The position numbers and the translations under genes were made by a program. From Ixodes scapularis (Eukaryota; Arthropoda; Arachnida; Ixodida; Ixodidae), in assembly GCF_016920785.2 (NCBI RefSeq), contig NW_024609835.1, positions 78,482,795-78,546,794 on the forward strand: 64,000 nucleotides of DNA, in the 5' to 3' direction. The notes beneath the pieces are model-generated. The model ran no database searches and was not told the origin of the DNA. It saw only the letters and a program-made list of their open reading frames with translations. This document shows, piece by piece, positions 1 through 11,132 of this stretch (position 1 is its first letter; each line of letters opens with the position of its first letter).

Positions 1-1292
1 AGCGAAGGGCTACTTCAAGGATGCACCAGATTAATTTGTATCACTATATGTTAGGTTAGGAGCAAGTTGACGCTATCTCACACCACAGTCTGTTACAATA
101 TAAGGAGCACGGGAGGGGCGCGTCCTTTACGATTACAGGAAGAAATGGCATTACAATTTCAACGCACCTTTTGTCTGACATTAGAAAAAGCAAACGTCAT
201 CGTTCAGGGACCTTTTTTTAAGATTAGGGGCCATTAAAACACGTCCTTCTGCCTCTTGCCGAATGAGCATATGCACATTGGTGAACCGTTCTTGTTTTTT
301 GTAAGCAGCGAACTTTCTACTGTTCTTACGCTGCCACAGACTATATCTTCAAGCTCGAGACGTACAAAGGATTGATATTCGTCTCCGCTCCTATACATGC
401 CTACGCACCAACATCTCTGCAACTCATGCAGTGAACCAGTCACTGCGATCTGCGGTGCGTGCTTGTGGAATAAAAATGTCCAAAAGGCCGTTCAGCTCAA
501 AAACTAACTCTTCGTAGATTAAGTAAAGTGAATTCAGCCCCACGTTTTACTCCTCTATTGTCTACAAGTTTTTAGAGTGGAACTATATTTGTTTTGTACT
601 TCATTTCCTTAGCGCGGTTTGTAAATTCCAATTATTGGCTTTCCTTGTGCCCTGCGAAAGAGCAAACATACAGTGCTCACAAAACTTATACGACACACTG
701 AGTTAGGCCTTATTTGGAGGGAGCGTTACCCTACGGTATTCGAAGAACTACTCCATTATCTAGCGCTCATTACAACAGCCGGGGCAGGGGAGGCCGTCAC
801 TGAAACTCGAAATCGTAGCTTAAAAGTAGACCACGTATTTTCGGTGAACGTATGCGGAATAGGGGTGCGAGAGTGTGGTGAAAAGCGTAAATTAGCCGTA
901 AGGCAAAACTGCTTCTCCGGTCGAGCCTTGATGTTGGAACTTGGACGAGAGGCCTTTCCTGTTTGGGCAGTTCAGTTCAGTGCTACGTCATAAATAAGTT
1001 CATTGGATGCTGTCAGGATAGTGCTGCCTTGGGCACAGTTTAAGCGCGTCAAGCACTGTGTGTGCCCACCAAACTTGTACGGAACGCACGGCAACAATAG
1101 AGTGCACTGGTGCGACTAGATGAAGTCCCTTGGTATAGAAATTAAAGAGAAGATGCAAGCGAGCGGGTGAACTTTCAACAATATAAAAACCGAGATGTAG
1201 GACAAAAGGAGAAGAAAAAAGGGGACAACACATGATTGGATTGTTTAATATTTTTGAAAACCGGACACGACGGACGACGAAAAAGGGGATAA
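1..1292. other. No recognisable gene
   Basis: Anonymous AT-rich DNA. Short open frames on both strands show no recognisable domain, codon bias or splice context. A direct repeat of about 16 bases (AAAAAGGGGAyAACACAT) occurs near 1218 and 1280, just before the hairpin at 1293. Confidence 0.6.
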
Positions 1293-1355
1293 CACATAAA
1301 ACGTGTGAAACGCAGCCAATGAACTGCAGAGGCTGCGTTTTAGACGTTTTGTGTG
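1293..1355. repeat. 25-bp inverted repeat (hairpin)
   Basis: Arms 1293-1317 and 1331-1355 are complementary at 23 of 25 positions by eye, with a 13-nt loop. The hairpin sits directly upstream of the GC-rich promoter-like region of the STPR-like ORF and could mark the edge of a mobile unit carrying it. That last step is inference. Confidence 0.7.
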
Positions 1356-1380
1356 GTTTTCCCTTTTAGATGCGGAGCAT

Positions 1381-1655
1381 CTCTTGCTCGGGTCTATGTC
1401 CCGCGGCGTCGTAGTCCGCACTCGCACTACGCATGCGCAACTCTCCTCCTTCCCTCTCTCCAATAGCTGCGCGGTACTCTCTCCGCTCTCTCTCTCTACC
1501 AGCTGCGTGCACTTCGCGTGCGTTCGCTTCTACTCACACCGCGCGCGCATGCGCAACTCTCCTCCTCTAGTCTCCTCTTCTTCAAGTGTGAATATAAGCA
1601 GCGTTCAGTTCACCGCTGTTGGCTCCACTTCACTCCGTTCTTCCGATGAAGTGTG
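1381..1655 (+). promoter_or_regulatory. GC-rich promoter-like region with NRF1-type palindromes
   Basis: CpG-rich DNA standing out from AT-rich surroundings. CGCATGCGCAACTCTCCTCC occurs at 1430-1449 and again at 1546-1565. The second copy lies within GCGCATGCGC, which matches the NRF1-type consensus of metazoan promoters. A TATA-like hexamer (TATAAG, 1593-1598) and several TCA initiator-like starts lie between there and the ATG at 1656, though TATA-to-initiator spacing is not ideal. Pyrimidine tracts (CTCTCTCT) fill the space between. Promoter function is inferred from position and composition. Confidence 0.4.
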
Positions 1656-2180
1656 ATGGAAGCAACAGTCCCGTCAGTAAGTGGGTTGGCGCAAGCAAGC
1701 GTCAGCACCACCCCACAAACTAACAGCAACGCTACGTCCACTGACGACAAAGCTGCGCAGCGAAGGGCACGCGACGCTGAGCGCAAACGCTTGAAGCGAG
1801 CAGCCGACCCTGAACTACGGCAACGAGAAGCGGCGTCCATTCGTCAACGTCGAGCGGCGGATGCTGAACTACGAGAACGTGAAGCAGCGGCGGTTCGAGA
1901 GCGTCGAACAGCAAAACCTGAGGTTCGGGACTGTGAAGTTCAACGTAAACGTACGAAGCAAGCGGCGGAACCCGACCTTCGAGAACGGGAAGCCGCGTTG
2001 GTTCGTGAACGTCGAGCAGCAGAGCCTGAGGTTCGGGACCGTGAAGTTCAACGTAAACGTACGAAGCGAGCGGCGGAACCCGACCTTCGAGAACGGGAAG
2101 CCGCGTTGGTTCGTGAACGTCGAGCAGCAGAACCTGAGATTCGGGACCGTGAAGTTCAACAACGTTACTTACACCGTTAA
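1656..2180 (+). CDS. STPR-like Arg/Glu-rich repeat protein (intronless ORF)
   Basis: The first ATG gives 174 residues; an in-frame GTG one codon earlier is not needed. Residues 1 to about 33 are Ser/Thr/Asn-rich, and the rest is 12-residue units of the form RAAEPDLREREA. The units are organised into a 36-residue (108-bp) higher-order repeat: the same sequence recurs at 1938 and 2046. This resembles the STPR (23-24 residue) DNA-binding repeat of silkworm FMBP-1. In ticks such repeats occur in multicopy ORFs and, as I recall, ahead of Helitron-associated proteins. The charge pattern predicts helices and DNA binding in the nucleus, but that is family inference. The frame ends soon after the last repeat (QQRYLHR), so the protein may be a truncated N-terminal piece. 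No splice site is needed to read it. Confidence 0.55.
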   Translation: MEATVPSVSGLAQASVSTTPQTNSNATSTDDKAAQRRARDAERKRLKRAADPELRQREAASIRQRRAADAELREREAAAVRERRTAKPEVRDCEVQRKRTKQAAEPDLREREAALVRERRAAEPEVRDREVQRKRTKRAAEPDLREREAALVRERRAAEPEIRDREVQQRYLHR

Positions 2181-4817
2181 TAACACCGTTAACAACGATC
2201 CGCTATGCTCCACATTACCCCCCGGTTCCCCTCGGGAAGATGGTGTAATTTTTTCGTTGTCTGCGGTCTCCGGTTGTTCAAAAATCTGTAACATCAGCCA
2301 GCTTGCCTGCCTACTCACTCTATCTTCACTCTGGATTGTTTAATTCCTTGCGGTCATCGAGAATTTCCGCGGCCGTTCATCCATGCAGTGTATAGGATGC
2401 GGCACGCACGCAGATAGCAAATCACTTTGCCAGAGGAAATGAGTTTGGCAAATCGGGAAGCGTTGATAAGGTTACGCAACTAGTATGTTTAGAAGCGAAA
2501 TGTAAAAAGAGTTAAATGCAAATATACTTTTAAATAACTGCACATCAATGTTATTATCAGAATATTTCTTGGGTGTTAGATGAATCTTAAGAGTCTCCAT
2601 TTTTATTTAAAAAAAAGCCAAATACCGACTTTCTGACTGTGCAGTCTCTGATATAATTAGGTATATAAATTCACGGTGGTGCAGTGCATTCTTAATGTTT
2701 TTTTAAAAATATTTTGTTCCTCTCTCAAATTTTTATACCGGGATGTTTTTTGCCATTCGCTCCTGAACAGATCGAAAGATTGAATACGTTTGGCTCGGCG
2801 CCCTTCTCAATCCGCTTTGCATTTCTCGGGAATATCTCAAATACATCCTATTCCTGGCACCACCCCTGGTAAATTGTATACCCTTAGTACCGCTTTTTGC
2901 TCGATTCCTAGAGTGCGCGCACGTGATCCTGGCGAATCCCCAGTTTCCTTACTTTTATTTAATCATTCTTGAAACCTTCATGTTCTTTATATTGACATGT
3001 TTCCGCATATAGTTCACCATCTCAGAAATGGTCCTTCACTGTTGGAGTTAGCTATCCAATCTTTATAATGGGCTTGTTCGGATAACCATTCTTAGTTTGG
3101 TAAACCGAATAGGTTTAGAGATTGCACTCTGAGCCTGAGCTTACAGCGCTGAATCGTGAGTCCGGCCCGTGCTTAATGTGGCTTTGGAAAATTTAAATGT
3201 TAGAAAAAATAATTACTCATTGCGCATAAGAAGAAACAGACGTCGAAGCAGAAACTGCATTGTACACTTCGGATCATCTGCCAATTTCGTAAACGTTACA
3301 ATTGAATACAGCACCGTTCGAATTCTCGCTGCCTTCAATATATTTTGACAGCGACAATGGCGAGAGAGTACACATCATTTCTCCCTCATTCACTTCGGCT
3401 TAAAAAAATGGCAGTCTAAAAGGCTGAAGAAATGTGTTTAGAAACTCCACTCTCTTAATCGAATACTTAAAAACCTTGCTCCCAGTGGCCACCAGGTTAT
3501 CATGTGGAAAGTCAGTTATTCTTACCGACACTCGCCTCAGAAAATGTGTGACGTGCGTATGAGGACGGTGCGCTTACTTAACGGCAACAAACAGCGACCG
3601 CGAATAAAATTGGAGGAAGAGCGCGGCTATCTAGTGGATCACTAACAAAGCTAAAACCTCATAACCAAGCAGACTCAAACCAAACCATTGCCCTCTAAAG
3701 GAGCGAGAAAATAACCTCTTAGAAAGCCTGCTCACCGTACTTGAGGAGAAAACTAAAGCGGTCTTCATTCACAGGAAGTTTTAATCAGGACATGGTTAAT
3801 GTTGTTAGTGCGTCAGTTTATGGCTACGCTGAATCATTACGGTGAAAAACGGAATGTCTTCTCACTGAAGGGCTGATCATATTCACGGATTTCCCGGAAA
3901 TGCCCGTGGATCATATTCACAAATTCACGGGCATTTCTGAGAAAAAAAAAACTGTTTTTCGGCCCGCGTAAATGAACTATGCATCTCAAAATGCTCGAAC
4001 TCCGCTAAATTGTGACGCTAGCAGTTGGGATAGGACGCCAAAGTTTGAGAACATGACGTTACCTGAATAAAAAAACATATGACAAAGGCAAAAGCTCTCT
4101 ATAAGCCGACATCTGCCGAAGCCTACTATCCTCAAAACAAGAACTGACATTGTATACGCATGTGTGATTTATATCAGCAAAAAACACTCTCAGCAAAAAG
4201 AAAAAAAAATGTTTTTTCTTACAAATTTTTTATTTTACAATGAAATAGATGCAGCAATAAAACGGAGCGCCAAATATGTGTCAAGATCTTGAATTTTTTA
4301 TCTTTTATTGGTTGACATCCCGATTAACATAGTGTTGAACGTCTTCCTGATGTTCTGTAATAACTAACCATACAACAATCTAATTAATTTTCAGCTGTTT
4401 TCTTACACTGTAACATTTGTTTGTTATTTCTCTTTAGAATCAGAAGGCAATGTGAAGTAACTTATAAACCTCACCTCTCCGAGGATACTAAAATCATCCC
4501 CAAGAGCCGGTACACAAACAACGCAATATTAGGTTAATTTATACTTGTGCACGCTCATTTTAAGCCTTGATTATTAGAGTTTTCCTACGGCAAACCTTAA
4601 CGCCTTGTATTTGTTGCATGAGACGTGAGTGACTGTTGAACTAATAAAGAATATATAACAGGTCTGGTAGTATGCATGTTTTTCTAAATATGCAACACTC
4701 GCACTTTTATATTCGTGTAGTACCGTAGTGGTTGGAGCTTTTTCAATATTTCGGCCGTACAACGTGTGAACGCCCATATTACCTAAATCTCAGAAATTCA
4801 CTTTAGTTGGGTTGCAG
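2181..4817. other. No recognisable gene; small hairpin
   Basis: AT-rich DNA without a convincing ORF. A perfect 12-bp inverted repeat (GAAATGCCCGTG, 3897-3908; complement 3926-3937) lies next to a duplicated GATCATATTCAC. A-runs occur near 3941 and 4201. Nothing else is supported. Confidence 0.6.
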
Positions 4818-4933
4818 CAGCAGCGGTTTTGTCGGCCTCCGTGCAAAGGTGTGTCCAACCCAAATTTGGACGCCTAATGCGATCATACTTTTCCAAGGCA
4901 ATCAAGATGAAACGACGGGCAATCATACTTCAG
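4818..4933 (+). CDS. Candidate upstream exon of SPR copy 1 (tentative)
   Basis: An acceptor-like TTGCAG ends at 4817 and a strong donor (CAG|GTAAGC) follows 4933. The intervening frame is open and ends in phase 1, the phase needed to join the 7TM exon at 9048. It would encode about 38 residues ending QDETTGNHTS, with one N-glycosylation sequon, consistent with an extracellular N-terminus. Against it: there is no ATG in the exon, codon bias is weak, and donors of this quality arise by chance. The intron would be about 4.1 kb. Without this exon, copy 1 has no start codon ahead of TM1. Confidence 0.18.
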
Positions 4934-7900
4934 GTAAGCTTAACCTTTTACCTCCTTTAAAAAAAATTCGTTATTATTTGAAGTTTTGATTTGTTCCTTG
5001 TTTACATAAAGAAATTTTCACACTTTAGAGCGAGTGCTTTAAGAACCCCTGCTGCTTCACTCAATAGACGAATGCACTGTTTTGCCGATGGCATCATGCT
5101 TGTAGAATTTGTTTTATAGCATGTGCTAATCCTGTTTGCAGCGCGAGCGTTCTGGTTCCTGTATTCCTGACAATGCTCGCATGTCCTAAATATGAACTTG
5201 CAGCTGTAGAATATTCTAAAGCGGGACAGCTGCTTAGCCATCGGGGGTGGAGTTGGAGATCAGGTACTTTGTTTTAGCCCGTCAGTGATCGGCTTTACAG
5301 GCCTTGTGGACAAAGTTCACTATTTATTTTATGCACATTCGGCACGGACGCCGAGACCAGGATGGTTATTCAGAGACACACTGCCTTACGCTAAGTCTCG
5401 GGAATGATGGGGAAAGCAGCTATTCCGCATTATAAAAAAGTAAGCTAAGAGACGTAAAATAATTGAGTTGCGTGTAGCTTATAGATCCTCAATAAAATGG
5501 TCAGCCTTCTGCGTACCCATGCTAGAAATAGTCGGCAATGTGATAATCACTCTGTCGTTTTTTTTGTTTTTTTTGTGCGGTAAAAACAAGAAATAGTGTA
5601 TCTGGAGTTAATAAATTGACTCAATGGGCTGACGGGGTTGAATTCCGATAAACGCTGTAATGTCTAGATCGAGACTTCACATAATATTACTTCGCGCTGC
5701 GTGCCTAAAAAATGCACAACTTGTCTAACTCGAAAATTTGTGTAAGGCGCGACATTCACTGGGGGGAATTTGACGTTCCGAGCTATTTTAGTTGAATAAA
5801 GAAAGGTTTGATTAATCTGATTTTATGGAAATATTTCTTTTTTTTTTGTTTGGAAGTATTGTTCAAAATGTTTGCCCTTTGTGTGTTAATTATGTATTCA
5901 TTTGGATTTTCGATGTTAAAATATAGTTATTCCTTATTTCTAACAAGCCAGCATTACTATAGATTAAGCTTTAAAATATTGCAAGTACTACAGTCTTGGC
6001 GGAATTATCAAATTAGTTTCTTACAATACATACTATCTTACAGTTTGTTATATTGATGCACCTTTGGAATATTTATGAAGTAATCTAACGTTGCGACACA
6101 CAATCAGTGAAACATCAAGACCAATCGCAATTAACAAACTTGACTGCATCTGATATGCGTATATATTCAATGTGTCTGCTTTTAGGTCGTACAAAGTGTT
6201 GTTGATTCCTACATAGTGTGAAGGAATGAGTGCTTTTAAAATAAAAACATACCCCTCAACTAATTCATTTATTCTGCGGAACGCTGCTTCATGAAACAAA
6301 TTTAGTTGTAAAATTTCTGAAGTTCAAAACATTAAGCTGCTTATAATGAAGTCGGGGCTGATTCCATCGTTACTGGCTCTTGGTTATTTTCTTGTTTGAT
6401 CCTATGATCTCGTAGGCAACCGAATATTAATAGTTTGCTTGATGCGGGTAGCGTCATTTTACTTCAAAGATTTCTAAGATTATACTGGCTAAATATTGGT
6501 GTTTGCATGCGAGGTAGTCTTCGCCCTATCACAGGGAAATTATAGTGAAAGTGAATAATTTATTCTCAATAATTAAAAGCAACCGGTGTTTTCTGGGACC
6601 TCCTTGGTATTTAAATTCGTTTATGTTGATGATTTTCATTTTTTAAAATTTGTATAGACATCTGCAAAGAATCGCATGATTTGCTTAGACTAATATGCAA
6701 ATATTGGTGTAGTGTGCTTTTCGACGAATAATATACACCTCCTTTAAAATCTGCAGTCACTTTGTTTGGCAAAATTATGATTGAATTCATAAATGATAGT
6801 GTTACATTTCTATTTGGTTCCAAAAAATGTATTTTTCGTGCTTTCTAGAGTGTCGTTGAATTCATGAGAGAAAATAGTTTCCAGCTGACATCTTGCCAGT
6901 TTTGTAGTTCTGGTAGATATATACAAACAACATTTCCAAACCCATAGCAAAAAAAAAAGTTTTGTATGTTTTTGAAGCGATAATTAATATCGACAGGGTG
7001 TAGTATTTGCATATGAGCAAGAAAAGGCGCAAACAAATACGCAAGAGAAGGCGAAATAAAAAAAAACAACTTATATATGAGCAAGAGAAGGCAAGAAAAA
7101 TATAAACTTGCATGTTTCATGTGAATAGACTTGTGCAGAATTTTAACACTGATTGGCTCATATAAATGTATACACGATTCAACTTTTTAACCACCCATGG
7201 TATGCATTAAACATATTTTAATGGGTGCAGATCATAGTTCATGGTCGAGCTTGAATTCGCGTTTCAATGTTTTAAGTTCGCAACACCTGAAGATAAATTT
7301 CGCTTAATTTATCTGTGAAATTTATCCTTAAAAATTGTAAAAACGCTTTTGTGGCATTTATTATAATAAGGATTCCTTTACATTTCCTAGAAAAAATAGG
7401 TTCTAATTTTCGAGATTTAAATCTCTGTTATCAACTCCGCTTCCACGTCATGAAATTACATTTGTTTAGTTCTACATAAAAAAAAAATCATTGTAGATGT
7501 GCCACTTTCCGGAACCATACCTAAGAGTATTGACCAGAAAAAAAAAAGTGCACTGATTTTTAAAGCAACTTACTTGAAACAACTTATGAACTCTTTTATG
7601 AATAATGTATGGAACTGCATGCTTATCGTCTGGTGCTTCAAATTTTAAACACGTTGGACCAATGCATGAATATCAGCTTTACGGCAGAAAGTATTCCGTA
7701 ACCTACGTAGCAATCACAACAACGAGGAGTAGGTACCTTTAGGCGTTAGTTAGAAATGCGCTATAAAGTGCATCTCCGTTTTTAGCGCACCCCTCCTGAT
7801 ATTAAGGAAGGTTATGTGCAATCATTAAGGTCACCGAACTTAGTTGTGCGAGTAAAATAAACGCATAAAGACACACCAAGCTGAATGCTGGCCAGACAAA

Positions 7901-7954
7901 GTGCAGAACAAAGTTAACCTTTTCGTTCTGCGTTATTTTTTTAAATATACGTGG
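4934..7954. other. No recognisable gene
   Basis: AT-rich DNA, possibly intronic to SPR copy 1. Open frames at 5808-6056 and 6845-7120 are low-complexity Phe/Leu/Tyr-rich translations of AT-rich sequence. No repeats longer than about 20 bases were noticed. Confidence 0.5.
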
Positions 7955-8952
7955 CGTTTATTTTAATTTGAACGGATCTCATATTAAAAATAGAGTTTAG
8001 ATTTAGAGGAGTGCCGTCTTTACCAGTCTCGGTAAACTTTAGATTAGGGGATAATCGTCGCTGAAAGTTGAAGAATTAACTGAGATATTTTGTTAATTTT
8101 TTCATTATAGCATTTAAGGGTTATGTTAGAAGCCCATTATTGAAGGCAATAGACCCTTTCCTAAAGTCAGTGTAACCACTCACTGCAGAGTCAAACCACC
8201 CTCTCAAATGGCGGCGCTACAGAGCTTCTCCACACCAGAAGAAGCGAACGTCTTCGAAACCAAAGAGTAGAAATGAGAAAAGATGTTGGTCCTTTTACGT
8301 CACCTTCGATTCACGAAGTGGAGGGTGCTTGATTTAGCCGAGCATGATCTCTTATGACCGCCATTAGAGGGGCAATATTTGAGCTTTCGGGATTGCCACA
8401 AGGTGGCTGACTTTTGAAAAGGGTCTATTACTTTTAGAGGGCAGACAAGTTGAAAGAATTTGCGAGAAAGTAATGATATCCGATATATTATTCGATAGAT
8501 TTTCACGACTTTTTTCACGCAGGTTAAGAATCGCGCGCAAAAGGAGCGCACCAAGCCTTGCCCATAATCACGCTTTGAAGAGTGATGTAGCCGTTGCAGT
8601 CGCGTCGTCACCTGGGTCGTCGGCGTACCCACCGAGGACGCGCTGCCGAGATAGTGACATCTAAGCGTCATTGCGGGCAGAGCTGCCGGTGCGTTTTTTG
8701 CGTGCACATTTTAAAACGGTTTAACAAACGTGAAAATGTATCAATAGATGCCTTAAAAATCAATATATTTTTGCAAATCTATTCAGTTTGTCTGCGCTCT
8801 CATTGTTATTACAGTCAATATTGCAATTGCAAGGTGACCTCTAAGACAAATAAAATAAAAGGCAATTAACGAATTTTAGCTGAAAATGGTACACGTCTAA
8901 CTCACCCCCCCCCCCCCCCCCATTTTCATATATGTTCGCATTAAAGTCAAAC
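7955..8952. mobile_element. Foldback MITE, family A copy 1 (interrupted)
   Basis: The outer ends are inverted: GTTTATTTTAATTTGAAC at the left and GTTCGCATTAAAGTCAAAC at the right. Inside come further paired segments: AGGAGTGCCGTC near 8010 opposite ACACGTCTAACTCAC near 8890. The core resembles copies 2 and 3 (CCTTGCCCATAATCACGC, AGAGTGATG, TTTTAAAACGG). Without the nested 8148-8429 insert the element is about 715 bp, close to the other copies. A 17-base C run (8905-8921) lies in the right arm. No transposase ORF is present, so it is non-autonomous. It ends about 95 bp before the SPR copy 1 splice acceptor. Confidence 0.7.
8148..8429. mobile_element. Nested MITE with AATAGACCCTTT inverted ends
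   Basis: The left end AATAGACCCTTTCCTAAAG (8148 on) and the complement of the right end, AATAGACCCTTTTCAAAAG (ending 8429), match over about 23 bp with two mismatches. Copy 2 of the host foldback reads GACAATTACTATAAGAGG where copy 1 has this insert between GGCAAT and TACTTTTAGAGG. Copy 2 is therefore an empty-site comparison. The exact target duplication is short (2-3 bp, TA or AAT) and cannot be fixed by eye. No transposase is encoded; the minus-strand ORF here spans element boundaries and is not a gene. Confidence 0.7.
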
Positions 8953-9047
8953 ATCCAGTATAATTCTTAATATTTGCATATTAGGTCGAAGTCATGGGGC
9001 AGTCCTATATTTGCTTATAACGTGATTAATCTTTTTATTTTACGCAG

Positions 9048-10219
9048 GGCCAGGCGTCGGCTTCTCCCAAGGCGACAACAACACACCGCCGAAGGAAGAG
9101 AGTGGCGTGCCTCTCGCTGAGAACATCACGGGGCTTCTCAACTTAACGAGCCGCGAGGCACCAATTCAGTTCACCCTACCTCTACTGGGCTATGCCATGC
9201 CATTTCTTCTCGTAATCACCATCATCGCCAACACCCTCGTGGTGGTGGTACTCTCGCAAAGGCACATGCGCACTCCAACCAACATCGTTCTCTTGGGAAT
9301 GGCCATCTGCGACATGATGACGCTACTCGTGCCTTCGCCATGGTACTTCTATATTTACTCGCTAGGAAACTACGACGGCATCCTCAAGCCTGCGCCTGCC
9401 TGTTACGCCTACAACAGCATGCATGAAGTGATCCCCAACTTTTTCCACACCGCCTCCATCTGGCTAACCTTGTTGCTGGCGGGCCAGCGGTACATCTACG
9501 TTTGTCACCCAACAACAGCCAGGAACTGGTGCACTGTGCCCAACGTGATGCGCGTCATCGTATGGATCATGACGCTCGCCCTGGCGCATCAGCTGCCTAG
9601 GTTTTTCGACAGGATATACGAAGATGTTCAATTCCGCTGGGAAGGACAAGTTCTCTGGGGATGCAACATGCGCACGGCTCCGTGGGTCGAGTACATATTC
9701 GCCGAGCACGCCTACTACATCTTGTACTACGCGTTCAAGGTCATCTTTGTAAACACAGGACCCTGCACCGCTCTGGTTTTACTCAACATGCTGCTGTTTC
9801 GGGCTCTCAAGAAAGCGCAGGAGAAGAGGCTCCGGTTGTTCCAGGAAAACCGCAAGAGCGAATGCAAAAGGCTGAGAGACAGCAACTGCACTACCATGAT
9901 GCTTATAGTCGTGGTCACCGTGTTTCTTCTTGTTGAGATCCCACTCGCTGTCACTGTGCTCTTGCATGTGTTCATCAACACGCTGGACGTGCACCCTGTC
10001 TCTTACGATTCCCTGAATATTATCATTTTATTCACGAACTTTTTCATTATGCTCAGTTATCCGGTAAACTTTGCCATCTACTGTGGCATGAGTCGGCAGT
10101 TTCGAGAAACCTTCAAGGACTTGTTCATGATGGGTTCAGTCGTAAGCAGGCGCGAAGGCTCCTCTCGGTACTCAATGATGAACGGCATACGACCATCAAA
10201 CACTGAGACTCTATTATAG
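9048..10219 (+). CDS. Sex peptide / myoinhibitory peptide receptor, copy 1, 7TM exon
   Basis: A class A GPCR of the SPR/MIPR family, a plasma-membrane receptor for myoinhibitory peptides in arthropods. The exon follows TTTTATTTTACGCAG ending at 9047 and enters with two bases of a split codon (intron phase 1). The GTG at 9107 is not a start. Counting from 9107: N-glycosylation sequons at residues 6 and 12, TM1 about 25-49 (Asn42), TM2 58-80 (Asp69), TM3 110-133 with QRY in place of DRY (127-129), TM4 about 148-164, TM5 203-230, TM6 261-286 (NCTTMMLIVVV at its start), TM7 302-325 ending SYPVNFAIY, and helix 8 about 326-340. Cys99 and Cys186 are the likely disulfide. HQLPRFFD after TM4 and CGMSRQFRETFKDLF after TM7 are family hallmarks. 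The C-terminus TETLL fits a class I PDZ ligand. There is no ATG before TM1, so an upstream coding exon must exist. Confidence 0.93.
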
Positions 10220-10296
10220 TGTTACAAATCAGATACCTCGGGTTTCAAGTTAAGTTTACTAAATATTCAATGAACGCATTCCTAATTTTCTTTGCA

Positions 10297-11132
10297 GGGA
10301 GCTTGATTGTCATCGAATAGATTTTGTTTTAATAGGTGGTGAGAGTTGGACTTGTTCTTCCTTCGTCAAGTATTTGTCAGGCTCAGCGGACATTAGATGA
10401 GGGGATTACCCTCACAGCAAGTTGACTACTTAACTAAGTTTTCTAAATTACCGTTTTAGTTATTGACTTTTAGGGTCATGTTGGAATTGCAGCATTGAGG
10501 ACAATTACTATAAGAGGCCACACAAATCTAAAAAAATAGCCAAACGTAATGGTGTTTTAGTAATTAATCAATAAATCTGGGCGTTTTCTCGCCCGGTTTA
10601 AAAATTGTTCTAAAAACTAGAGTCGCAAGCCTTGCCCACAGTGACGCTTGGAAGAGTGACGTCTCCTTTGAATCACGTCGTTACTATATGGGCAGTGTCT
10701 CCTTGGCGGGTGCGCCAACTACAGAAATGATGACGTGAACTAAACAACTACATCACTCTTCCAAGCGTTACGGTAGGCAGGGCTTGATGCGCTCTTTTCG
10801 TGCGCTATTTTTAAAACGGCAAGGAAAAAAACGCGAAGATTGACTCAATAATATCTAAAAGAAAAATTACGCTTCCGTACGCTCTTCAAATTTGTTTAGC
10901 CTCTAATCGTAATTGCTTTCAGTGCAGCAATTCCAACATGACAATTAAAAATAAAACCAATAATTACAACAAGTTTATTTAAAGACTTTAGTTAGTTAGT
11001 CCAATTACCCTGACATTAATCCTTTCAACTAACATCTGCCGAGCCCGATAAATTCATGTTAAAAACAAAACGCGTTGAACTCTCACCCCTATAAAAACAA
11101 ACAAATATGGTCTAATTAAGATCAAACACCCC
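10297..11132. mobile_element. Foldback MITE, family A copy 2
   Basis: The left end GGGAGCTTGATTGTCATCGA and the complement of the right end (GGGTGTTTGATCTTAATTAG) pair. Inside are GGTGAGAGTTGGAC opposite GTTGAACTCTCACC, and CAGGCTCAGCGGACATTAG opposite CTGCCGAGCCCGA. An inner pair, CCCACAGTGACGCTTGGAAGAGTGACG (10634 on) and its near-complement ending about 10770, flanks the centre. The arms thus cover most of the 836 bp, so the whole unit is hairpin-prone. It starts 78 bp after the SPR copy 1 stop codon. It is non-autonomous, with no ORF. Confidence 0.8.
10570..10575 (+). promoter_or_regulatory. First AATAAA after SPR copy 1, inside the MITE
   Basis: No AATAAA or ATTAAA occurs between the SPR copy 1 stop (10219) and this hexamer, which lies in the left half of foldback copy 2. 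If used, the mobile element supplies the polyadenylation signal of the gene. Use is inferred from order only; cleavage could instead occur farther downstream. Confidence 0.35.

Noticed and set aside
1861..2343. 160-residue + frame and 97-residue minus frame over the STPR repeats
   Set aside because: Alternative frames of the same 108-bp repeat. The Arg/Glu frame from 1656 matches a known repeat type and has the promoter-proximal ATG.
8300..8707. 135-residue minus-strand ORF
   Set aside because: It crosses the boundary between a nested MITE and its host foldback element, so it is a composite of two repeats.
9464..9994. Minus-strand and +1 ORFs over the receptor exon at 9048
   Set aside because: Shadows of the clear 7TM frame. 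The same applies to 19344-19749 and 19938-20405 in copy 2.
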